This document shows, in pieces, positions 10,796 through 20,756 of a stretch of 64,000 nt of DNA. Below the pieces are notes generated by a model. The model was not told the origin of the DNA. It was given only the letters and a program-made list of their open reading frames with translations, and ran no database searches. The stretch is taken from positions 53,449,282-53,513,281 of the forward strand of contig OZ038487.1 of assembly GCA_964036315.1 (NCBI GenBank), written 5' to 3'. Positions within the stretch are counted from its first letter, which is position 1. Each line of letters starts with the position of its first letter. The stretch is from Acanthosepion esculentum. Lineage: Eukaryota > Mollusca > Cephalopoda > Sepiida > Sepiidae. The position numbers and the translations under genes were made by a program.

Positions 10796-11289
10796 CTTAA
10801 TTTTTTTCCCCAGAAAATATTGACCAGCCATCCCTGTAACATATAAGCATACATTAGACCAGTTCCATCAGCCAAATTGCTCTCTAACTACACCAAGTTT
10901 TCACTATTGAATGTCAGCTTATTAATTTGAACAAAAGGATTTATGAAAAAAGAAAACACTTGCTTGTTCACTCATCAGGTTAGTCATTCTTGGGTGTATC
11001 TTTAAGAGGTTACCGACCTGTCTGCCATCGCCAACCCGTGGTGCAGAATGTCTGTGAACAATATAATGATAAATCACTTTACCAAATTTGCATTCTCAAA
11101 AATTAATCACAAGAACACTCTGAAATACATGTGTTAAATCAAGTACATATACAAACTAATGTATAAATATGTATAGAGTTTATATTAAACAATTTTTCAT
11201 ATCTGTTTATTTCAATATAGTAATATATAATAATATTTAAAATCTATTATTTTTATGTTTCTTTGCCTAAAGGATAAAATCACCAGTAA

Positions 11290-11342
<53 letters not shown>

Positions 11343-11420
11343 GGTAATTGAATGACAAAATGCAAAGAATTTATTGTATCTCATTCTCCCCAACTATGTA
11401 TATTTGATGATTAATTTTTT
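10796..11420. other. AT-rich DNA with (TA)n at 11,292-11,339
   Basis: No coding or repeat family recognised apart from the (TA)n tract, which sits just before a LINE-A tail. Confidence 0.5.
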
Positions 11421-11815
11421 CTTAATCATTTCATCCCAAGCAAGGCAGTAAAGCCACTGAGACATAAGGGGTTACTGAGTGTGAAAGAATAAGAAAAATG
11501 ATAAATACTGTTAAGGAGTGATAGTAATAAAAGAAGATGAATCAAGAAGACAGTAGATGACATTTGACATTGCATTTGAATTTTTGAAGATCAAAGTTGG
11601 CTGGAAAGCATGTAGCCGAAAGGGAGTTCCGCAAATGAGAAGTGCAAGAAAAGAAGCTGTTAGCATAGAACTTATGTTTACATCTCACCAATTCAACAGT
11701 GAATCGGTGAGATCATGCTGCCAATCTAGTCCAGCTCCCTCCATATCTTGTTTGCATGCCAATTTCTCGGTTTCCGTGAAGGATTTTCAAATCCTCAACC
11801 AAGTGACATTGTGAG
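11421..11815 (-). mobile_element. LINE-A 3' end fragment
   Basis: The minus strand carries decayed LINE-A C-terminal coding and 3' UTR. The order CCAAGCAAGGC, GGGGTTACTGAG, GGGAGTTCCGCAAATGAGA and the sequence around the conserved Arg-rich block parallels 53.95-54.25 kb read in the same direction. It is highly diverged, so an old copy. Confidence 0.65.
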
Positions 11816-11844
11816 CTAGTTTTTTTCTTTCTGTCTACCTTTTC

Positions 11845-12175
11845 TCCTTTTGCCTAAGGTTGTAACTTACAGGATGGCAGTGAAAAAATTGTTGACTCTT
11901 ATGACATGTTCATCCTATTTCAACTTTCTCTTCTTGACAGTGGATATGAGTTCTTCAAAATGGTCCTGTATTTTGTCTCTGATGGTTTCTTGCACTGTAT
12001 CATTTGTGATGTGGTCTACACAGAAGATGACTAGGATTGTTCTGTAGTACATAATTTCTGATGCTTGGATTCATCACTAATTCTGCTGTTAATGCTCAAG
12101 ATTCACAGGCATAGAGAAAGATTGAAAAGTCAATACATGCAACAGTCTGAGCTTTGATTTTAGGCAGATCTCTTT
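11845..12175 (-). mobile_element. LINE-D (BovB/RTE-like) C-terminal fragment
   Basis: Minus-strand frames give LYACES, then LQNNPSHLL and a segment corresponding to the HITN-EE-R-RI block of BovB/RTE-like post-RT regions, with several frameshifts. The LINE-D copy at 19.0-19.5 kb preserves the same region better. Confidence 0.55.
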
Positions 12176-12352
12176 CCAGATGGTTCTTATATATATATAT
12201 ATTCGTTTGTGCACGTGTGTAATTATATCAACATAAACATCACTTTAATGAAATTCTGAAGAACAAAACACGTCACATGAAAAATTTTTTCCACTTTGTC
12301 ATTGATTTTCCTAACATTGTTCTGGTATATAAAAATTTATATATTTTCTCCC

Positions 12353-12384
<32 letters not shown>

Positions 12385-13484
12385 ACACAAGAAAATATTT
12401 AGAGTCAGTATTTGAGAGGATTACATAATTAATTTTGGATATTATGAAGAAACTGCATTCAGAATACAAAATACAAGATAAATTTTGCAAATTAAAATAT
12501 GAGAGTTTTTACAGAAATTAATATTTCTCTAAAATACTGGAATTATATTTGATTATTATTTAATATTTTATATATACAGTCTCAAATAGAAACAAATATA
12601 TAAATACACACATATAAAAATAGAGATTTAGATATACCTACATACATACATACATACATACATATGTACATAACCATGCATAATTATTTTGACTTAACAG
12701 ATAACTTCCTTTACATCTAGAAACTTCTCACTCAAAAGATCACTGTAAATTTAATGTTAATCTTACTCACTGGTCAAAGGCTCTTAAACGTTTATTTGCT
12801 TACTGATTTGGTTGAAGCAGCCATTTTTATGTTGTTGGGACTAAGACATATAATAAAAAAATTTCAATGCTTACATTAAGATTTGATACTTAAATGGATA
12901 CGACAATGTTTTTTCATGCTTTATTTCACATTGCTTTCTGGTTCATTTCTTTTTTTCTTCTTTACAATGAAATCACTTTCCTGTCATTTTTAGAATTGCA
13001 ATAATTGTGCCAATTCTTTGTACTTTATTCCTTTCATATTTCTATGTTATTCCTTTTTAAGCAAGAAAAATAAGGAATAGAAAAGAAAGAAATGGCTCCA
13101 AAAAAATTAGCACAAAGGAAGTCAAACATAAATAAAATGTTTGAAAAAAAAAGAAGACAAATGAAGCAAAAGAAAGTGTTAGAAAAATGTTTGCATTTCA
13201 AAGTATTTTCCTGTTAATATTATTATCATTAAGTTAAGGTTACCATAAACAAAGTTTAATACTGACCCCACCTCGTTCAAGTGGGATTATGTCTGATATT
13301 TTTTCTTCTTAAAAATTATTTGATTTCAGAATTTGTATTCAGATACAAATTTAATTTGACCATTTTCTTTATTTTTCTGATTTCCTTTTGTCTTTTTCTC
13401 TTCCTCTCATTCTTCTTTCTTTTCATTTTCTCCCATAATCCTGAAAATCTGTCTCAAGAAAATTTTAACCAACACTAACACTAA
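12176..13484. other. AT-rich DNA with small (TA)n and CATA tracts
   Basis: Microsatellites at 12,188-12,203, 12,353-12,379 and 12,640-12,663. No gene or known repeat recognised. Confidence 0.5.
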
Positions 13485-13545
13485 ATGTTTGATCAATGAA
13501 TGCCAAATGTTTCCTGTATGGAAATAGCTAATTTCACAATTACTA
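13485..13545 (+). mobile_element. LINE-E 3' tail
   Basis: GATCAATGAATGCCAAATGTTTCC...GGAAATAGCTAATTT matches the terminal ~50 bp of LINE-E copies. Nothing upstream is recognisable LINE-E coding, so this is an extremely 5'-truncated insertion. Confidence 0.6.
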
Positions 13546-14080
13546 ATCTCTTTTTTCCTTCTTCCTTTCTTTTTCCTTTCTATCTTTTTTGTTGTTCTTT
13601 TTATTTAAAATCTTTCTCATTTTTGTCTTCTTCCATTTCTTGAGTATTTTTTGTTTTCTTTCATCTTCCTCTTCAGATTTCTTTCTTTCTACTCTTCTTA
13701 ATTTTCTTTCCATCAAGTTTCTTTTTTCAATACTTTTTCTTTTTGCTCCATATCTGTATTATCACTTTCAATATTTTCTTTCATCTTTCTTTTTTATTTT
13801 TGTTTCATGATTTTTGTTCTTACATAATACCTCTTTCATTTTTTTTCATCTTTTACTTTACTCTTTCGAGTTAATTTCATGCTTACCTCCATTCTATAAT
13901 GCCACCATATTTTTTTTTATTTTCCTTAATTCCTTCTTACACTGATAGAACCACACATTTTTTCACTTCTGATTTCTTCTTTTAATTTATTTCTATACAA
14001 ATTTTTAATTTATCTTTTCTATTTCCATCTTTTTTTCTAACACTCACATCTTTTCAAAAAACTCTTTCTCCATTGAACAA
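13546..14080. repeat. pyrimidine-rich low-complexity block
   Basis: The plus strand is dominated by T and C. It produces Phe/Leu/Ser-rich open frames that are compositional artefacts. Confidence 0.7.
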
Positions 14081-14234
14081 AAAAAGAAGCTGCATGCTAT
14101 AGATTGTATGCAACACAATGGAGTTTGCCTGATAAATGTGTCACAATACTGAAAGATTGAACCCTAACATAACTATCAATGAGCAAATGTGGACAGAACT
14201 AAAGAGAAAAGAAAAAAAATGACTAACGGTATTG

Positions 14235-14775
14235 GTTATATTAACTGTTTCCTTATAAGGAAACATTTAGCATTCATTGATCAAGCAGCCGGTACTACTT
14301 TTGGCTGAAATCTTTGAAAACAATTTTTTCAGGAAAATAGGTTTCTCAACTCAAGCACAGTAGTTGTTATCACTGTTTCCAGGATTTATAGGGGTTTCCT
14401 TCGTAACCTTTTATTTGAAGTAGTGTGGAAATTCAGCATCTTGATATGCCATTATTTTCTCTTCAAGTTACATGTGTTATCCATTTTAGTTGCTGCTGCT
14501 GTTGAAAGTTCTCAGGTGATGTGTTTTCTGTTATTTGGTACAGTTCTTTGTTTGTGATTATGATAAAAATCACAATCACAAGTCATAGAGAATGATAGTC
14601 TTCACCAAGACTGATAGGCCCCAATTGCTCAGAGCCATTTTTAACCATTGATCTGAGAAAGCAGTTGTATACAGCTGATACCTTAGATATTTCTGAACAG
14701 GTTTGCTCCTATGCATGACTCCCTAATGAAAGTCTTGATCTGACAAGGCTATTTAATAACATGACTTGAGTTTTC
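14235..14775 (-). mobile_element. LINE-E C-terminal fragment
   Basis: The minus strand encodes SKVSAVYNCFLRSMVKNGS, then ITNKELYQITENTSPENFQQ and QQQLKWITHV, ending in the LINE-E 3' tail at 14,240-14,290 with hairpin TGTTTCCTTATAAGGAAACA. It has interspersed stops. Confidence 0.7.
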
Positions 14776-14948
14776 AGATTAAGGATAATAATGTTGGATT
14801 ATAAACAAAATTCATTCATTCCTTAAAAATTAATTTATGTTTCAGGTATGAGAAAGAAGTAAATATGGGCTTTGAGGGATCCCAACAAGAGATGTATAGT
14901 TGTTAAATAGGATTACTGAATCTTCCTGGGCTGTGAAAGCTTTCCCTG

Positions 14949-15035
14949 GCTGAGTGGTCTAAAGCACACCAGGCTTGACAGTGACTAGTTTCTTGTATAA
15001 GTGGGATCACAAGTTCAAACTCTGCCAGAAGGTAC
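14949..15035 (+). tRNA. tRNA-Leu-like relic (pseudo-tRNA or SINE head)
   Basis: The start CCTGGCTGAGTGGTCTAAAG is a good D-arm/A-box and ATCACAAGTTCAAACTCTGC is a T-arm/B-box. CCTGGC...GCCAGAAGG can partly close the acceptor stem. The long class-II-like variable region suits Leu. The anticodon arm does not fold cleanly, so it is probably not a functional tRNA. Confidence 0.45.
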
Positions 15036-15159
15036 ATTTTCTTGATTTTTTTAAAATGCAAAGTAACTTTTATCTTGACTCTCTCAAGTTAATAGTGAAA
15101 GCGAAATTCACTAGTTAATTTTTTATCAGAGTTAAATAACATTTAAAATAATAATAATA

Positions 15160-15178
15160 TGTGTGTGTGTGTGTGTGT
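15160..15178. repeat. (GT)n microsatellite
   Basis: About nine GT units. Confidence 0.9.
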
Positions 15179-15461
15179 TAGGAAAATTAATGACAAAGTG
15201 GGAAAAAAATTGTTGTGTTTACGTTAATGTAACTACACCTGCTCATGAAGTGGAGGGAATGCTGAGACTTTTTAAATTCAAATATCTTTAATGTGTTTGA
15301 GACAATTTCTTGTAGTTTGTTTTCATTTTGTTTATATTTTTAGCAGTTTTCTTAATAATTATCCCTTATTTTGATAATAAATCTGCTAAGAAAGGTGAAA
15401 TGCTGTATGAATCTGGATGTATATATTAATACCTGATGTAGCAATTAAAGTGATTTTCCTC

Positions 15462-15463
<2 letters not shown>

Positions 15464-15523
<60 letters not shown>

Positions 15524-15530
15524 GTATGTT
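15464..15530. repeat. (TA)n followed by (TATG)n
   Basis: About 23 TA units then five TATG units. Confidence 0.95.
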
Positions 15531-15747
15531 CAAGTTAGGTCTATATTGGGATGTAAATAAGTTAATGCTTTGAATGTTGTGTACCAGTGTCACATATAGC
15601 TGGGTTTGTCTATGCCTACAGATAGTTTGAGAGTCTGTGTGCATATATAAATATGTAAGTATGCATATGCATCCAAGGGTCTGGGTACAAGCACTTTTTT
15701 CTGTTTAAATTTCTAGAATGATGACTTAATATCATTTGCATAACTTG

Positions 15748-15925
15748 CATGTGGTCTATTGTTTTTTGTTGTTATTTTCACAACATTTTGGTCTTGTGCC
15801 CCTGACCTTTATCAGGTGTTAAAGGTTACTCCATTGACAAGCACTTGATGAAGGCTGGAGGACACAACATTCCAAAATATTTTGATAACAACAACAAAGA
15901 TGAAGCCAATAGTCCACATATAAAT
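15748..15925. repeat. palindrome with hammerhead-like motif on both arms
   Basis: The left arm (TGGTCTATTG...ACATTTTGG...TTATCAGGTG) is the reverse complement of the right arm (CACTTGATGAAGG...CCAAAATATTTTG...CAATAGTCCACA), with mismatches. Each arm reads outward from the centre as CTGAT(A/G)AAGG, a loop, and CC(A)AAA. It matches the motif of the dispersed repeat at 31.3 and 40.1 kb. Confidence 0.65.
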
Positions 15926-15929
15926 AATG

Positions 15930-16440
15930 TAAATAATAATTATTCCTGCCTTACATAGTGCTTTGTGTATGCACATGTAAATATACCAGTATATGTAAGT
16001 AAACACATGTGAATTAGTGCCTTACATGGGTTTTAGTGTACATCAATATGAAAATATCTGTATGTGTGAGTAAAACACAGATTGGCCTATGTCTGTGGGT
16101 GCATGTATTTGTGTGTGACATGGATGCCAGTGTAAACATAAGCAGGACTTTAATTTCAGGGACTGAATGGCATAATATTGGTGAGAGGTGGGGGTTAATG
16201 CTAAACTGTCATTTACAATTTGACTCATTGTAAAGCAATGGTGAGAAAACTACAAATTAAAGATTAATGCCAAGAAGATAATGAGAAGAGGAAGAGTGGA
16301 TTCAAATAATCCAAAACCATAATTATTCTTTAAGAACAGATAATGAGACTGCCAAATTGACAATCTTGAGAGAGACATCGGACATTATTGCCTTTCAAAA
16401 CTTTAAGCCTAACTGATCTTTTAAATTTTGTAATTGGCAC
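15930..16440. other. unassigned DNA
   Basis: No repeat or coding signal recognised. Opposed 60-65 codon frames at 16,036-16,233 have no recognisable content. Confidence 0.4.
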
Positions 16441-16442
16441 TT

Positions 16443-16511
16443 TGATCAATTATATATACAAACATACAGGCACACACACACGCACAGACACACACTATAT
16501 ATATATATATT
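16443..16511. repeat. (TA), (CA) and (TA) tracts
   Basis: A compound microsatellite immediately outside the left inverted arm of the Penelope remnant. Confidence 0.9.
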
Positions 16512-16538
16512 GCGTATTTGGGCAGCAATCTCTCTTTT

Positions 16539-17201
16539 ATACAAGTTTCATTAAATACAACATATAAGTTACTGCGGTTAAGTTTTTTTATTTAAAATTT
16601 TCTTGTATTCTGATAATGTTCTTCTTTTCTGGGAAGAGAACCAATATTATTTATGAATTCATATGCCCCTTAAAAAACTGTGTTCCTGTTCAATCCAAAT
16701 TCATAAGTAATTATATTGGATATACTACAACGGGTGTAACAAGAAGACTCACATTATATCTCTCTGACCACAGCTCAATTAGGTCTCATTTAAATACACA
16801 TGGTGATCTACCAAATTCTGTCTGGAACATTCTTATTGATCATACAAATATAATAGCCTCATCCACAATTAAAAAAAGACAAAAATAATGAAAGCATTAT
16901 TAATCAAAAAAGAAAATGCCAACACTCAATAATATCAACAATGAACACAACCACAATGTGCTGACCATGTTTGGAAAATAAAGCATTCCTATAACTTGAG
17001 ATACACATATAAAACAATCCATACATTCAGTTAAAAATAAAAATAAAATCATCCTTGATAATGGCTAAAAGTATCACCAAAAGCATTTGGACAGGCAAAT
17101 AAACATTTGAACAATTTTTACATAATTTATAAAAGAAGCAAAATTAAATAAAAAACTTAACCACAGTACCTTTTCAATTGTATTTAATGAATAATAAAAC
17201 T

Positions 17202-17206
<5 letters not shown>
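16539..17206 (+). mobile_element. Penelope-like element remnant with inverted flanks
   Basis: The GIY-YIG endonuclease end of a Penelope-like polyprotein is readable at 16,628-16,890: NIIYEFICPLKNC, SNYIGYTTTGVTRRLT and HLNTHG. This corresponds to the C-terminal ~80 residues; RT is absent. It is bounded by inverted repeats of ~65 bp, ATACAAGTTTCATTAAATAC at 16,539-16,602 and its complement at 17,141-17,205. Between coding and right arm lies CTTGATAATGGC...CACCAAAAG (17,055-17,090), similar to the hammerhead-like motif. Frame breaks follow the endonuclease. Confidence 0.8.
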
Positions 17207-17239
<33 letters not shown>

Positions 17240-17246
17240 GTGTGTG
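17205..17246. repeat. (GT)n microsatellite
   Basis: About 18 GT units directly outside the right inverted arm of the Penelope remnant. Confidence 0.95.
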
Positions 17247-17334
17247 CATGTTTTTACAGCTGGTTTTTGTTTCACTTTTGTTTTAATGAAATATGCAAAT
17301 TAAACTATGTTAAAACTGAAATACTCTCATGATA

Positions 17335-17700
17335 ATTGTTCAGATGAGTTCTTTGCTATAGCACCTAGACTCTTCAAATATAAGGGCAGTACTAGACTTG
17401 CAATGAGGTCTGACTAATTTATAGTTAAGATTGCTAGATTGAACTGTAAATTCTATCCTAACAGTTTCTTTTCTCATGCTTCTCACTTGTGGAACTCCCT
17501 TCTGGTTGCATGCTTTCTAGCCAACTTAGATTGCAAATATTTAAATGCAATGTCAATTGCTATCTGATGTCCTCCTGATTACTCTTCCTGTGTTCTTGTT
17601 CCTTAATATAATTCCTGTTTCTAACTCTTCCACACCCAGTAATCCCTTGTGCCCATGTAAGCTTTACAGCCTAGTTTGGAGTGAACTCGATAAAAGAAAA
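17335..17700 (+). mobile_element. LINE-A 3' end fragment
   Basis: Decayed LINE-A C-terminus: DEFFAIAPRLFKYKGSTRLA (17,345-17,405), SFFSHASHLWNSLL, then CNVN-like residues. A 3' UTR follows with GTAATCCCTTGTGCCCATGT and a tail TGGAGTGAACTCGATAAAAG. The plus-strand order matches 60.4-60.85 kb. Confidence 0.7.
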
Positions 17701-18149
17701 AAAGCAATGGTTCCCAAAATTCTTTTTTCTGTGATGCATTTTCGGAATTAAAGTTTTCTCACACCTCACCAAATGGGAGTGATGGTGAAAAGGCATGAGC
17801 AGTCTTACAGCAAAGAAGGTCCAGAGAGAGAATTAAAGGGAGATAGCCACAGATTCAAAGTCAGAACATTATCATTGATAACTCTCTCCACCAATTTGCA
17901 GAGCTTAGTTACTATATTCTTAGTACTTGATATAATGCAAAAATAGCACAATTGTAAAATAAGTCAATAATTATTTATAACTGTTTATACTGGGACTCAG
18001 GTATGCCATTACAAGTAATCCATAATAATATTTTTAATTTTATTTTTTGTCAGAAATACACTTTATGAAAATATGGTAGTATCTCTGCTATAAATTCATA
18101 TATAAAAGATATAATTTTTGTACTATTTTTAAAGTTTTAAATTGTTTAA
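17701..18149. other. unassigned AT-rich DNA
   Basis: No recognisable coding or repeat unit. Confidence 0.4.
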
Positions 18150-18565
18150 CCATTCACTTTCACACTAATACCCTTAGAAAAGGCATGAGTCTATCTCTTC
18201 CCTCTACCCAACTATGAGTTAAATAGGAAGGAAGACTCAGCTCTCTAACCTTGGCCGGCAACTAGTAAAGTAAAACTCTGAATTCCAAACTGTGAAGGTA
18301 ATGGGAAACTAAAGGACGCATGCCAATTCACAGAAATAAAATGGATGTGTGGAAAGTCATGATGACCTACATCCTGAAGGGACTGACCATTAAAAATGTT
18401 TACATTAGGAGAAGGACAACTCTGAATTTAAAACCATGTAAAAGGCAACAGGAAACCACTCCATCTTTCCCAACAAGTAATGGCAATACACAGACAATAA
18501 ATAAATGTAATCCAGGGAGAGCCATGATTGCCTATCACCTGAAAGGATATGGCATTTAAAGAAGT
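18150..18565 (+). mobile_element. SINE-2 copies in tandem, LINE-B-like 3' tail
   Basis: The SINE body (ACTTTCACACTAATACCC, CAACTATGAGTTAAATAGG, GGCCGGCAACTAGT) is followed by AGTCATGATGACCTACATCC (18,356-18,375). A second body segment AGGAGAAGGACAACTCTGAA starts at 18,409 and ends AGAGCCATGATTGCC...GATATGGCAT. Both 3' ends match the 3' end of LINE-B. The tRNA head is truncated. Confidence 0.7.
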
Positions 18566-18829
18566 TTTTTTTAGTGGAATAAGATAGTGCATTAGGTAAT
18601 AACAGTGATTAAATATATAAAACATGTAAATTCAGGAGAGCATCAAACTATTTTGTCAGTTGCTGTTTGGTGCAAACAAACAATATAGCATCAGCAAAAG
18701 GAAAACATAACTGGAATTAAACTTTAATGCTGATAGCTTTCTGTGCTCAAATTAGTATGGCAATGTTCATATCAGACAGTTTCCCAAGGACATATGGCAT
18801 GGGTTGTAATCTTGTTTATTATTTATCTA

Positions 18830-18965
18830 TGCTTTTTTTTTTAATCAAATCCACCCCATTCAAGGCTATGACACAAGGGTCTACTGAGTGTTAAAGAATT
18901 AGAGAGCAGAAACATTATTAAGAAGTAAGAACAATAGAAGAGTAATCAGAAAGATAGTCATCATC
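18830..18965 (-). mobile_element. LINE-A 3' tail variant
   Basis: Starting from a T-run, AATCAAATCCACCCCATTCA then GGGTCTACTGAGTGTTAAAGAA parallels the tail at 11,421-11,500. It is diverged and 5' truncated. Confidence 0.5.
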
Positions 18966-19014
18966 AGCAGCAGCATTCCCTTGACTTTTGTAATCATAGG
19001 GCAGATCCAAATGC

Positions 19015-19470
19015 AGAAACCACACTGTTTTTCACAGCATTCTATCAACAGCAGCCATCAGCAAATCTGGTACAGTCATACCTGTCCATTGTTTGACATT
19101 GTCCAACCAGTTTTTGTGTTGGCCGCCTCTCCTATGTCCAACTTCAATGGTGCATTGCATGAAGGTCTTGCATAAGCTGTCATGCCTTGTAATGTGTCCA
19201 AACCATGCCATTTTTCTCAATTTGACAGTGGTGAGAAGAGATTCCTGGTGTCCCACAAAACTTTCAATCCTTTTCCACACAAACTCATTGGATTTTTGTT
19301 CACAATAGAAAATGCCAAGGACTTTTCTCAAGCATTTTTTCTCATATGTTTGGATCTTTCTCTCTCTATCTGCCAACAGTGTCCACATTTCACATCCATA
19401 TAGGAGAATGGAGACCACCAGCAACAGGAGGATAGTAGCTACTTGTAAAAATAAAATATAAAAAGTCATG
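19015..19470 (-). mobile_element. LINE-D (BovB/RTE-like) C-terminal fragment
   Basis: A 152-codon minus-strand frame encodes SILLYGCEMWTLLADRERKI, YEKKCLRKVLGI, KRIESFVGHQESLL, KLRKMAWFGHITRHDSLCKT, EVGHRRGGQHKNWLDNVKQW and TGMTVPDLL. This is the characteristic post-RT tail of a BovB/RTE-like LINE. About 130 codons are intact without a stop, so it is a younger copy than the 12 kb one. RT proper is missing upstream. Confidence 0.85.
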
Positions 19471-19487
19471 AATGTTATGATAAAAAT

Positions 19488-20101
19488 CAACTAAAATATG
19501 AAAGAAAACAAGATGAAAATTAATAATGACATTTTCTAATTGACAAAAAAAAAATTGGGATAACAAAAACTATTCCATCTTTTACAACCTAATAAAATGA
19601 AAGAAAACTATTGCACTACTTCTAGGTATAAATAAGCAACAAAAAAATTCAAGAAAACTAATACAAAATGAATAATAATAACAATATTTCTTTATGAAAT
19701 TCAAAGACTTGTGGTATTCAGAACACTTGCCTGTTCCTTTTGGTAACAGGTCTTTTCCTAGCAATCTCCATTTTGACTTACTATGAATAACCTCCCTTTG
19801 TTATTGAATCTTCAATAGAAAATGTAGCCATTTTGATAGTTCATTAAAGTCTTCTAAAGGTATCATGTCTTCTTGTCATATTAACTAAAATATAATAAAA
19901 GAAAAACAAGATGAAAATTAATAATGACATTTTCTAATTGACAAAATGTTGGATAACAGAATACTATTCCATCATTTACAACTAAATATATACAATCAAT
20001 ATGAAAGAAAACTATTGCATATAGGTATAAACAAAAATATTCAAGAAAGCTGATACAAAATGAATAGTAATATCAATATTTCTTTTATGAAGTTCAAAGA
20101 C
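19488..20101 (+). repeat. direct duplication, two ~220 bp copies
   Basis: 19,488-19,708 and 19,884-20,101 share colinear sequence (GATGAAAATTAATAATGACA, GAAAGAAAACTATTGCA, AATATTTCTTT) with small indels. A 175 bp unique spacer separates the copies. No coding potential. Confidence 0.8.
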
Positions 20102-20397
20102 GATTATATGTAATACTGCTAGTGTAAATAATAAACAAGACAAAGACAGAAATATTTAGAAAATTAAAAAAAATATAGTGAACGATGAACCTACTTATTG
20201 TGATAATTCTGATAACATTAAGCAAAGCATATACAAATTGAAATAATGTACACTTATTGTAATAAATTTAATTTCATTAAGGACCAGAAATATTAAAATC
20301 TGAAGTGAAATCAGCTCTCACCAAATTGAATGTAAAAAAGCATCAGTACTAAAAGGATTTGAAATAGATATTTTGGCAGCCTTAAATTATTTCAGCA
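20102..20397. other. unassigned AT-rich DNA
   Basis: Contains ATTAAAATCTGAAGTGAAATC, slightly reminiscent of an RT linker (VKSALTKLN...KASVLKGFEID) on the plus strand at 20,290-20,370, which could be a decayed LINE-B N-terminal RT piece. Confidence 0.3.
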
Positions 20398-20752
20398 TTG
20401 ACAAGATTATTCTTCTATGTGCTGTGTCCCTTCAGGATGGAAGCAAGCATGGCTCTCTATAATTTTCTATCCTTTGTGATTCTTAATAAATTTTCTCTTC
20501 TCATTATCACCCCCAAACCTTGTTCTGCCATCCATTTACTGAAGCTCACTAAGCAGTTATGTTGTTTTCTTCTGTTCCACTTGCTTTAAATGTATCAGAT
20601 GACTATCAGATTTTCCAAATGAGCTCTAGAAATTTCAATTTTCTTTTCCTGATGTTAAGTATTCCTTTTTGTTTCCATTTTCTTTAAAACTTTGTCATTG
20701 CTCATATATCCAGTTCATGGCATCCTCAGCATCCTTTTGTAGGATTCATTAT
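20398..20752 (-). mobile_element. LINE-B C-terminal fragment
   Basis: The minus-strand order of blocks matches LINE-B: a 3' end beginning TTCTTCTATGTGCTGTGTCC, then the segments corresponding to GHIM-KEG and RMLR-PW. Stops and small indels are frequent. It lies head to head with the next plus-strand LINE-B copy. Confidence 0.7.
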
Positions 20753-20756
20753 TGGC

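Noticed and set aside
13281..13810. Phe/Ser-rich membrane-like frames
   Set aside because: Pyrimidine-rich low complexity; the same artefact occurs in every such block.
14949..15035. Functional tRNA-Leu gene
   Set aside because: A- and B-boxes are good, but the anticodon stem and acceptor pairing are imperfect, so it is listed only as a relic.
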